Positions 1 through 8,951 of a DNA stretch of 47,084 bases are shown here, piece after piece. Source of the stretch: Chara braunii (lineage: Eukaryota; Streptophyta; Charophyceae; Charales; Characeae); assembly GCA_003427395.1 (NCBI GenBank), contig BFEA01000052.1, positions 981,854 to 1,028,937 on the forward strand, written 5' to 3'. The position numbers and the translations under genes are program-made. How positions within the stretch are numbered: the stretch's first letter is position 1; every line of letters begins with the position of its first letter. The notes below the pieces were generated by a model. That model ran no database searches. It saw only the letters and a program-made list of their open reading frames with translations, and was not told where the DNA came from.

Positions 1-185
1 AGGAACTAGTGAGTCACAGTAAGTATCTGGCGCCGGTTCCAAGGTGAAGAGGTTCCCCCCTCCCCAACCCCCTGCTCAGTCAATCCCCTGGATGCCAGGG
101 TAATCAATGCTGGCAGGACTCTCCCAGGACTCTCCCACACTGGTTCCTTTTCTGACATGCTGTAAATCCAATCTGTATAAGGGAC

Positions 186-321
186 GCTGGGCCCGTTTCC
201 CAGCAGGTGATGCTCCCCACCAATAGATGGAGCCTCTCCCCAGGTGCTAGTGGTGTCTGCTTTTATCAGCACCACTAACACGGGTGGGGGTATATTTAAA
301 AAAAAAAAAAAAAAAAAAAAA
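186..321 (+). repeat. A-tailed dispersed repeat, copy 1
   Basis: The segment carries the motif TGATGCTCCCCACCAAT followed by a GGAGCC-type block and ends in a 24-nt A tract (298-321). The same TGCTCCCCA...AAT...GGAGCC motif recurs upstream of A tracts near 3970 and 13015, so this is one copy of a dispersed, poly(A)-terminated retroposon family. No A or B box is evident in this copy. It could be a SINE or a 5'-truncated LINE 3' end; the LINE copy at 12990-13094 supports the latter. Confidence 0.5.
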
Positions 322-477
322 CATGAGAAGATGCACCACTGTTGTGTGCAAAATAATGACTCTCCCATTGGGACATGGGAAGATACACCGCTGTTTTTGG
401 GTAGGGAATCTACAAGAGGAAGGAGTGTTTCCTGCAGGCGTAGCCTGCCGGGTCCCACTTGTTTATCTTAAACAAAC

Positions 478-498
478 AAAAAAAAAAAAAAAAAAAAA
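478..498 (+). repeat. Poly(A) tract
   Basis: A 21-nt A run follows an AAACAAACAAA lead-in. It is probably the tail of another decayed retroposon whose body I cannot delimit. Confidence 0.5.
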
Positions 499-1159
499 GG
501 CGTGGTTGAAAGCAGACATTGTGACTGGTTTCGGCCTTTGTCCATCTGAGCGTCTGTCCGGTTCCTTTTTCACCCACAAGTCAAAAGCTCCCAGAGGTAA
601 GCTCTTGCCTTCTTGTTGAGATCACAAATGGTGTGGATCAGGATTGTCCAGATGGATGCTATGTGCCACATCATGGAGTAATTCTATGACCGTCTCATTC
701 AACTTGCCGGTGGATAGGAGCCGGACTGACTGGTGGACCCCAGAGGACAAATTCTTGGAAAAAGCAAGCTGCGGATGGTTTTCCCAGACCCGATTGGAAA
801 GGGAATGCGTCATGGAAACCCATTTTGTGTAGGAGCGGGGCTTTTTCTAGGACCCCAAGGCACACAGCATGCAGCCCGGAAAAACGGAGTTTGGTGTTTC
901 CACATTTGGAAATTGTCGGAAAAGTGTCACGGAAATTATCGGAAATGTGTCACAGGAGGAAAAAATGCCAGAAATTTGTGCCATTTCGAGGAGGGTAGTG
1001 GAGAAGCCATGGAAAAGTTCTTGGAAAGTCAAGGGCGAGACCCAAGGTCCATCCAGTGTCCGGAAGGGTCCGTCGTCCGGTTCCTTTGGTGCAAGGGCGG
1101 GCATGGGAGCAAGGTGGGAGGTGCACTGCCCTTCCAAAGGACATCCACGTACTTTGGTG
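499..1159. other. Gene-free stretch with repeat fragments
   Basis: No convincing gene is present. Positions 702-765 contain CTTGCCGGTGGATAGGAGCC followed by CGGACTG and TTGGAAAAAG. This closely matches the end of the LINE at 12989-13068, so another fragment of that family lies here. A frame open on the plus strand from 733 runs into the integrase remnant, but before about 1160 its translation resembles nothing I recognise. Confidence 0.4.
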
Positions 1160-2210
1160 GTCCAAACGAGTGTACTACAGTTTCCCATTTCGGAAAAACC
1201 ACCCTTTCCGAACTTTTTCCACACTCTCCGGTGGGGTCCCGTCTTTTTTGGTGGCCGACTATACTAGATGACGCGAAAAGTTACGTCCAGACTTGTCAAG
1301 TCTGCCAGCGGGACAAACCGCGAACTTAAGGACCACTTGGGTTACTCAAGCCCGCCCATTCCTGCAGGTCTGGGACAGAGGGTTTCCATGCATTCCATGG
1401 ACACCCTCATGATCAGCAAGAGTGTCAAGAGACACATTTTCGTCATAGTCGACCGGTTCACTGAGTACGCTAGACTAATTGCCATGCCTGAGACTGCAAA
1501 AGACTGAACACGTTATCGAGTTATTCGTGGATAACTGGGTGCATGATTTTGGACTGCCCAAGACGATAATAAGCGATAGAGATGTCCGGTTCACCAGCGA
1601 GATGTGGAAAAAGGCTGCTGAACAAATGGGCAACAACTCCAAATTACCTCCGGGAATCACCCCGAAGCCAACGGTCAAACGGAACAGATGAACCGCTTGG
1701 TGCAGCACCTGCTGAGGCACTGCATCAAGCCCAGCCAGGATGACTGGGATGAGAAGTTGCCTCTCATCGCCAGCCTGTACAACAACGCTGTTCACAGCAC
1801 CACCGGCATCAGTCCGAATGAGCTGCATTTGGGGTGGAAGCCTAGATCTGCACTACACTTCCTCCTTCCTGAAAACCGACCAGCTGCAACTCCTGGAACC
1901 ACAGAATTTGGTGTCTAGTATGAGAAGGTGTTGCAGCAGGCTGTCAAGCATATTAGAAAATATCAGGCAGCTATGATTGCCTCTGAGAACAGATATAGAC
2001 AATAGTCCACATTTCAGGTAGGGGAACATGACTGGTCAAGGCTAGTGAGTTAGTACAGGAGTTCGGCATATGTAGAAAGCTAATACCTCAGTACTTTGGT
2101 CCTTGGGAAGTCCTGGACATTGTGGGTAGTGATTTGGATGGTTCCTCTTATGTGATCATAATCCCTGGTGCTACCCGTGGAGCGAGATCCCACTAGCCAA
2201 TGTAGCCATG
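1160..2210 (+). pseudogene. Ty3/gypsy integrase remnant
   Basis: This is the 3' part of an LTR-retrotransposon pol gene, coding for integrase, which normally inserts the cDNA copy into the host genome. Visible parts in order are an HHCC zinc-binding remnant ending CQVCQRDKP (about 1290-1318), the first catalytic Asp in SMDTLM with VIVDRFTEYA after it (about 1395-1465), and the second in IISDRDVRF (about 1567-1593). A degraded catalytic-Glu block, NRLVQHLLRH...SLYNNAVHSTTG (1690-1810), follows, and then a GPY/F-like segment, IPQYFGPWEVLDIVG (about 2080-2130). The parts fall in different frames with stops near 1330 and 1505 and frameshifts near 1330, 1510 and 1680, so it cannot be functional. 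No gag, RT or LTR is visible. It is related to, but a different family from, the element at 40.3-46 kb. Confidence 0.85.
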
Positions 2211-2357
2211 TATGTGGATTAGTGTGACGGGTGTGGGACAGGTGGGGGACAGGTGGGTGGCAGTGTGAAATAGGGAAGATAAATGCAAAAAACCATTTCA
2301 TGACCAAATAAATGAAGAAAAAACTGCTAAAAAAGGAAAAGAAAGTGCTCTTCTCAC

Positions 2358-2408
2358 AGATGGTGTCTGCTAAAAAAAAAAAAAAAAAAAAAAAAGATGG
2401 TGTCTGCT
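2358..2408 (+). repeat. Poly(A) flanked by perfect 14-bp direct repeats
   Basis: AGATGGTGTCTGCT at 2358-2371 is repeated exactly at 2395-2408. Only A residues (2372-2394) lie between the copies. This is the structure of a retroposition that deposited nothing but the A tail, or of a tail left after internal loss. TGGTGTCTGCT also occurs near 250 in A-tailed copy 1, so a repeat-family origin for the flanks is possible. Confidence 0.55.
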
Positions 2409-2420
2409 CCAGGCGGGGTG

Positions 2421-2714
2421 TCAGATGTCAGGGTATGATTCACTGACCATGGCTGTGGCAGTCAAGATGACTGCATCTGAGTGGGCACACAGACCATATT
2501 CATTGACAATAGTCTGAGGCTTCCTTGAAATAGGCCGCAGTGCACGCTGTTCGGTTGTTCTGACAGAAATTCCCTTTAGCAAAGGAGGGCACGAGTAACT
2601 CCATTCACCATTTGCTGTAGGTGAGGGGATCGAACCCTCCCAACCACAATCAATTTGCAGCGATGAAGCCATTCGTCTTTGCCTTCGCTGTGAATGAAAC
2701 GCACGTGATTTCAT
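2421..2714 (-). CDS. Hypothetical 97-codon ORF, doubtful
   Basis: This is an open frame with an ATG start and a TGA stop just before the poly(A)/direct-repeat locus. Its translation is compositionally balanced, for example ISRKPQTIVNEYGLCAHSD near the C terminus, and looks more protein-like than neighbouring random frames. I recognise no family. It may be a terminal exon or a gene fragment carried by a repeat. A tRNA B-box-like string (GGGTTCGATCCC, minus strand, near 2628) lies inside it without a matching A box. Confidence 0.2.
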   Translation of the reverse strand: MKSRAFHSQRRQRRMASSLQIDCGWEGSIPSPTANGEWSYSCPPLLKGISVRTTEQRALRPISRKPQTIVNEYGLCAHSDAVILTATAMVSESYPDI

Positions 2715-3848
2715 GAACCAAAAAAGTTGGTCTCGATTTCACGCACGTTTGGGACCGCCACAGGACCCCCACAGCAAAAACGGAAGAAAAACCTACCAAT
2801 GGGAGAGCGAAAGAAAACATCCTTTTTCCCGGGCTTAATTCACAAAAACAGGCTACCGCTGATTTCCTGCCAAATCCACGATGCCTGACAGTCACACACC
2901 TTAAACACTAATCCACATACGTCGGTAGTGGGATCTCACTCCTGGTGTAAAAACAGACAGTAAATTCCTCCCGCGCGTGCCCCCCCCCCCCCCCCCGCGA
3001 AAAAAAAAAGAAAAACAAAACAAAAAGAACCCTCTTACCACCTAGAGCCTAGAGGCACATTCATTCTCGCATAGGGTTTTGACAGGGCTAGCAATACGAA
3101 CAATTAGAAGAAGAGCCTCATATTAGTACCTTTCTCGGCTATCGATGCCGAGCCTGAAATCGCCTTGTGCGCCAAAAAAAGACGAACCGCGCGTGCCTCA
3201 TTTTGGTCCGGTAGTACCTAGCCGTGCTTGGCTCCCGAATATACCGGCGCATATTTCCTTTTCAAGCGGGGGAAAGGTACTGGTGGTTTAAGCAGGGAGA
3301 GCAAGTAGTGAGACCGAGAAGAATCTCAAGTAGAGGGAAAAGGCTGGAGAGGAAAATGAGGACGGCAACTGAGGGAGGGGAAAGGCATACAGAGAGACAG
3401 CTGGAAAGATAAAGGTACTACATTGGGTAAAAGGGAAACAAGAGCACAGGGGGATCAAGAGGGAGACGAAGAGGGAGAGGAGGAAAAATAGTGTGAGTAT
3501 GCGACGGGAGGGGGCAGAGAGGGGGGGGCGGAGGGGGCGGAGGAGAAGGGCTGAGAGAGGGGAAGTGGGCAATGCCTGGGTACCAAGGGGAGTCTCCCGG
3601 TTGTCTTCGAGTCTCTCAGGGCCCCACTACAGCCCCTCATGAACACTTGTATCTCTATGTTTTTCATCTTTTGCTTGCCGGAAAAAGTAACCGGACTGGT
3701 TTCCCCCCAGAATAGAAGGGGTGTGTGAGTGAGTCAAAAAACAAAGATAAATTATATTTGCCGACTGCTTGCGCACTGTTGTGTGGGCATCTTCCTCTGC
3801 GAAAGTCATTTAGCTATTGCTGATGAGTAGTAACCGAAGTCAGCTAGG
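2715..3848. other. Intergenic, no gene recognised
   Basis: Contents are a 17-nt C run (2980-2996) next to an A-rich tract, a short hairpin CTCGGC...GCCGAG near 3135-3155, and a purine-rich plus strand from about 3290 to 3570 (GGAGAGG/GAGGGG motifs). A further fragment of the A-tailed family (CTTGCCGG...CCGGACTGG...CCCCAGAAT) lies at 3675-3716. Frames here are low-complexity shadows of the purine bias. Confidence 0.5.
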
Positions 3849-4054
3849 TGTATGCTGCCAATCTTCCTCTGTGTGTGTTATTAAAAAAATAAAATAAAAA
3901 GCATCTTCTCAGCAATCATGCAAAACTGTGTATATGGAACACTTGGACCTGTTTCCAGCAGGTGCTGCTCCCCACCAATCAATTGGAGCCAGCAGGAGGG
4001 CTCCAAGTGGTGGGGACTTACATCTCCATGTCTAGCAGTGCCATCTGTGTGTGT

Positions 4055-4085
<31 letters not shown>
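3849..4085 (+). repeat. A-tailed dispersed repeat, copy 2, with decayed TSD
   Basis: The body contains CAGGTGCTGCTCCCCACCAA and GGAGCC and ends in 27 A residues (4059-4085). The preceding sequence at about 3827-3848 (AGTAACCGAAGTCAGCTAGGTG) resembles the sequence after the tail at about 4089-4110 (AGTGACCGAGGATAGCCAGGTG), 17 of 22 identical and mostly transitions, consistent with an old target-site duplication. TGTGTGTGTTATT followed by A residues occurs twice (about 3870 and 4048), hinting at a nested or duplicated tail. Confidence 0.5.
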
Positions 4086-4087
<2 letters not shown>

Positions 4088-4289
4088 TAGTGACCGAGGA
4101 TAGCCAGGTGAGGTGAAGATGGTAAGATACTAAGGAGACTGCTCTCCCCCTCTACAGGAAACGAGACTCAGAGAACGAGATTCAGACTCTTCACCCGAAT
4201 AGAATGCCCGCCGCCTAGATACAGGTGGAACAAGGGACCGACTGCGCCGACGGGTTAGCGCACGGCGGGAGTGCTGCACTGGTGCTACT

Positions 4290-5060
4290 CCGGAAACTGG
4301 GTCAATGACGGTGTCATCAACGGTGAGAAGGGGAAGGAGACACCGGCAGTGACGAGCGACGGGCAATGGCACGAAGGGGAAAAAGACATCGGACGTAACG
4401 AGCGACGGGTGCGACATAGGGGATTGCACAAGGGGGGAAGGGCGGGGCGGCTACGGAGACGGTGTCATCAACGGCGCGAAGGGGAATGAGACATCGGCCG
4501 CGACGAGCGACGGGCAATGGCGTGAAGGGGAAAGACACAGCGGATGCGACGAGCGAAGGGCTCGACGTAGCGGAGTGCACAAGGGGGGAAGGGCGGGACT
4601 GCTGCGGAGACTGCGTCGACGAAGGTGACGTCAACGGCGAGAAGGGAAGGCGACATTGATCGCGACGAGCGACGGACGGGTCGTAGGGGATCGTACGTAG
4701 AGCGGGAAGGGGAAAGTGACATTGGATGAGACGAGCGACGGGCGCGACGAAGGGGATTGCATAAGGGGGGAAGGGCGGGATTACTGCGTCAACAAAGGTG
4801 ACGTCAACGGCGAGAAGGGAAGGCGACATTGATCGCGACGAGCGACGGACGAGACGTAGGGGATCGTATGAACAGCGGGAGGGGGAAAGAGACATTGGAC
4901 GAGACGAGCGACGGGCATGACGAAGGGGATTGCATAAGGGGGGAAGGGCAGGACTACGGAGATTGCGGCGACGAAGGTGGCGTCAACGGTGCGAAGGGAA
5001 AGCGACATTGTTCGCGACGAGCGACGGACGGGACGTGGGGGATTGCACGAGCGGGGAAGG
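4290..5060 (+). repeat. GC-rich higher-order minisatellite
   Basis: The motif GACGAGCGACGG recurs about nine times (near 4350, 4397, 4501, 4548, 4661, 4730, 4836, 4901 and 5016). Short gaps of about 47-67 bp alternate with long gaps of about 103-113 bp, giving a compound unit of about 150-180 bp that also contains ATTGCATAAGGGGGGAAGGG and GTGACGTCAACGGCGAGAAG. It is CpG-rich. ORFs crossing it only translate the repeat. Its place upstream of LINE ORF1 recalls the monomer arrays of rodent L1 promoters, which is an analogy only. Confidence 0.8.
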
Positions 5061-5389
5061 GGGAGCTACGGGAGGGGACTAGTGCGTATAGTATGGTGAC
5101 ATACATCACAGGGTGACGTATCATTGCGAGGATGAAGGGGTAACGCTGGATCATCCTCTCGGGTGAGATACTTCAATCATGTTGGTTTCATTAAGGAGGT
5201 AAGCCACCAATTCTTTATAGCATAAGAGGGGGAGCTCTAACATTGGAAGCAGCATTGTAACGAAAAGAGCATCGGTTCTTCATTGTCATAGTGGAGAAGA
5301 CTTCTATCGTCATATGTGGAAGGGAGTCTGAAATTGACTATAGGGAAGAAAGCCAGAATAGGGGGTGATGTGTCACAAACAGAGGAGAC

Positions 5390-5735
5390 AACGGGGCAAA
5401 GGGAAGAGAAGAGACGGCCCAAAAGGGCAAGACAAGTGAGGGGGAGAGAGACGAGGGAGGGACGTCGCATAGGATTGGCTGGAAACGGACTATGAGAAGG
5501 AAAGGGAAGTGAAGGGCAGAGGGACGAAGAGGGAAGGGGACGGGGCATAGGAAGACGAAGTGAAGTGACACAGGATAGGGAAGTACTGAGACAAACGAAG
5601 AAAAAGGAAGTGGAAGGGAGAAGGCCGAAGAGGGGAAGGGATATACGAGGTAGAAGCCACATAGGATTGTGAAGAAGTGGGACATAAGAAGGAAAGGGAA
5701 GTCGAAGGGAGAGGGAAGGGAGTAAGCACTATAAA
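5390..5735 (+). repeat. Purine-rich imperfect tandem repeat
   Basis: AAGGAAAGGGAAGT(C/G)AAGGG and CATAGGATTG/GACATAAGAAGG blocks recur at irregular spacing. The plus strand is almost entirely purine. No gene is seen. It lies between the higher-order minisatellite and LINE ORF1. Confidence 0.6.
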
Positions 5736-5771
5736 CTAGAATTCGTTTCAAACAGGAAAAATCACTTAGGG

Positions 5772-5870
5772 AAAAAAAAAAAAAAAAAAAAAAAAACGGG
5801 GGTGAAAGAGGCAAAAAAGGGGGGGGANGTGGGTTNGGNGGGAAGGGGGCGGGGGGGGGGGGGGGGGGGG
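5772..5870 (+). repeat. A25 and G20 runs with ambiguous bases
   Basis: A 25-nt A run (5772-5796) is followed by G-rich sequence holding three N calls (5828, 5836, 5839) and a 20-nt G run (5851-5870). The homopolymers and Ns mark a low-quality assembly patch, so frameshifts or boundaries inferred here should be treated with care. The A run could also be the tail of a separate insertion. Confidence 0.7.
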
Positions 5871-5965
5871 ACACACAAGGTAAGACTGGGAGAGTCAGGG
5901 GCTGATAGTAGTGGAGAGTGTAGGGCTAGATGCAGATTAGGGGGCTGGAGCAGGGATCTTGGAAA

Positions 5966-7415
5966 ATGCCATTCTCTTATGTAATGGCAGCCCAAAGGGC
6001 TATGACTGAAAGGGACAGAAGAGAGAGTGAACAACTGAAGGCACAATCACATACCACGTCAATCGCAGGCATCAGGCTCAGTCAATCTAGAGCGTTGGGA
6101 CAAAAAACTCTTGATTTCTTGATAGAAAAAAACACAAATTACGGCGCCTATCAAAGTCACAAAGGAAGTGGTCAAGGGTCAGGATGGAAAGGAGGAGGAA
6201 GTGAACGTGTGGGAGTACCCGGAACAGGATCTTCAGTCACTTCATGATCTATACGCACGTCATGCTGTGTTATTTAATTTCTCAGGCAAAAACAGGGAAC
6301 TCTCGCTCAATGAAAAAAGAAAGTGGGTGATGGAGAGACTCAGGGGACTAGAGCACATCCCAGGCATGGAACCAAAGGTGTCATACCACAAAAGAGGAAG
6401 ATTTACGGTAATGATAGTTTGTGTGGATCCTGCGTACGCACAATTTTTATTGTCCTTGGGTTCTCTCAAATGTCATGGCTCAGTGGTAACCATTCAAGCA
6501 TGGACGCCTCCACAACCACCACCGGCTGAAGCATCGAGACACACGCAGGCTATGCTCAAAGATCATTTTTGGGTACAATTTGACAATCTCTCAGAAGGAA
6601 TGCATAGCTTTGTCCAACAACGTCTTACGAAGGAATTTCCAAATAACCCAATTATAGAATGGTTCCCCGCTAATCCGGATTTTCTTGCTCCGAATCATGA
6701 TTCAAGGGTGGCATGTTTGGAAGTTAAGTCGGGAGCTCCACCAAAGTTCCCAGAGGTCTGGATTTTTCGCAGGACGACAGAAAGAATTATGGTGTTTATG
6801 TCCACAAAAACTAATCCCTTTTGCTTTAAGTGCAGGGGTAGGGGACATTTGGGGACGCACTGCCCGCAGTCGGGAGCGGGGTCAAGAGGGAGTCAGCTAC
6901 AATTAAAGCAATCAATGCTTGTCGAATCAGACAACAAACCAGGGGTCTGGTTTATTAATTCTGCACAATACAGAGGATGGATCTTTGATGACAACCTGGA
7001 TATTCCACGATGGGTGTGGGTTTTGCGCAGAGCACCAACGGTTAAACCGGACATCTACCCTCCATATGATAGTAGATGGAGGCAAATGGGTGCAAAGCGG
7101 ATGGTGGATAGGGATGTGGGCTTTCTTACCAAGCCCATGATAGATGATGCCTCGATGTTGGATGACAGGCAGAGATTACAGACCATGGCAAAGCTAAACA
7201 AAGTGGGCCAAGCAGCGGAGCAGGCTTTCCTGGAAAACAGGAGAGCAAGAGAGGAAGCACAGAGGTCAGAAGAGAAGGGAAGTAAAGATGAAGAGGGGGG
7301 CGATAGTGTCAAGGGAAGTAAGACCGGGTCAAGGAGTAAGGGAATGACGGAGCAAGAGTTTGTGGAGGATGGAGGAGACAGGGTCACTGGAAGTGAGGAG
7401 AAGGGACGAGAATAG
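5966..7415 (+). pseudogene. LINE ORF1 (CCHC nucleic-acid-binding protein)
   Basis: ORF1 proteins of L1 elements bind the element RNA and form the ribonucleoprotein. The frame starts at ATG 5966 (MPFSYVMAAQRA) and a frameshift near 6165 joins it to the long frame 6168-7415. That frame has an RRM-like or DUF4283-like core (ELSLNEKRKWVMERL, then a beta-rich FTVMIVCVDPAYAQF) and a zinc knuckle CFKCRGRGHLGTHC (CX2CX4HX4C, about 6826-6867). A Lys/Glu/Ser-rich tail follows (VEDGGDRVTGSEEKG, stop at 7413-7415). Apart from the frameshift it is well preserved. The family assignment rests on the knuckle and its position before an L1-type ORF2. Confidence 0.75.
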
Positions 7416-8910
7416 ATCAACCTCTCTTAAGAGGAAAATCACTGATAGGGAATCAGCGAAAGGTGATAGCCCATACCATGGGTCAAAGAGGACACATTCA
7501 GGGAAAGGAATTGATGGAGTTTCTTTAGAGGGGGAACAGGGGCACAACGTTGATATGAAAGAAGAAGGTCAGGGAGAACAGGGTTCTCAGGGGAAAAAAT
7601 TGACATTACAACCTCTTCAGAGGGCACGTCAACGACAGCCTCAACAGACCATCGAACAGAACAGGGGTCTGCACCGGGTCGAACCAACTCTACAAATGAA
7701 TCACCTGCCGCTGTTACGAAAAACACAGCATAGGATTCGGGTGGCGAGAGTATCGAAGGGGAAGGGAAAATGGCACAGGATTCAGATACGGATTTGGAGG
7801 GGGACAGTGACAAGGGGGAGGACGACTGGGAGGAAGAAGACGAGGAAGAAGAGGACGAACCGGAGACACTGGCACAGTGGATTAAACATGTTCACAAGTT
7901 GAAGTGGGAGAGGCACATTGAGTGTGAGATTCGCTTGGCACATCGCAAGCATTTGCGCAATCTCAAACAAGCCACAACAGCGGGGGACGACATTACAACA
8001 GCAAACAAATTCGAAAGACTGAAGAATGAGTAGGAGGTTAATGAGTTCTACGCCACTCAATATGGATGGAAAGCCAGGTTGGACAGGAATGACATAATGG
8101 TGCATAACGCGGGCTACTCTAAGCAGTTCATTTGGCCCAAGTCTTATCAGCCACAGTCTGAAGAGAGTTGAGCAAAAGAGAAGGGCGCAACAGCAAGAAC
8201 AGGAGCAGTTGGGAAGTAGGGACCAGGATTTGTCACATGCCACTCAGGGGTTGGCTTTGGATGAACAGATGGAGGAGGAAAAGAGACAGGCAGCGATCTT
8301 GGAGGCACAACTGGAGGTTCTCAGGGATTAGAACATGGAGTTAGGGGAAGACACTACAAATCTGCAGAAAATAGCCTATGCTCCACACGCAGACATCAAC
8401 GCAGCAGCCAAGTTGTATGCAAGACAAAACCCAAGCAAGAGAATCATTCTGCCTTACAGATGGAACAGCGGCAATGCCGATTGGGAGGTAGCCATCCACA
8501 TGTCTCTGGCACTGATCACAGTGAAGGACAGTCACTGCGAGCATGTCATATTGAAGGAACTTATCACAAAAGATCTGCCCGAGCAGGCACACGTCATTGG
8601 GGATCTCAACCAGGATAGGGAAGAATGGGAAGACACGGAGGGTACAAGGCACATGTTGGATTACAGACCAGTCATGATCAAGTTACAGGAAAGGGCAGTG
8701 TTGGCAGAGGGTTTCACCTGCATGCCATGGCAGGTGGTGGAGACGATCCCATATGGTCTGCTGGGAGGGTTGGAGGCGTCAGAGTGGGTGGCAAGAGGAG
8801 CGGCCATAGTGACCAAAAGCAACGTGTTTGCATGGCAGCCGGAATACATTGACGAAAAGATGGACATTATGGCTACAACAGTAGAGTGGACAGGGCAGGA
8901 TCTTGAGTAG
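7416..8910 (+). pseudogene. Unrecognised coding segment between LINE ORF1 and ORF2
   Basis: About 1.5 kb between the usual two ORFs still looks coding. Frames 7360-7902 and 7770-8033 include an acidic stretch (EGDSDKGEDDWEEEDEEEED) followed by a basic helical segment (WIKHVHKLKWERHIECEIRL). Frame 8335-8910 gives 191 residues beginning MELGEDTTNLQKIAYAPHAD and containing HVILKELITKDLPEQAHVIG and a Trp-rich end. In-frame stops near 8031 and 8169, and the stop at 8329 just before the last ORF, separate the pieces. I do not recognise the domain. It may be an extended ORF1 C terminus, an extra ORF typical of this LINE family, or a captured host exon. Confidence 0.5.
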
Positions 8911-8951
8911 TGAGTTCGAAAATAGTCAAAAAGACAACATAGATCACGGAG

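Noticed and set aside
2600-2680. tRNA gene on the minus strand
   Set aside because: A B-box-like GGGTTCGATCCC is present, but there is no A box or cloverleaf.
4317-5154. Pro/Ser/Arg-rich ORFs on both strands
   Set aside because: They are translations of the GC-rich higher-order repeat.
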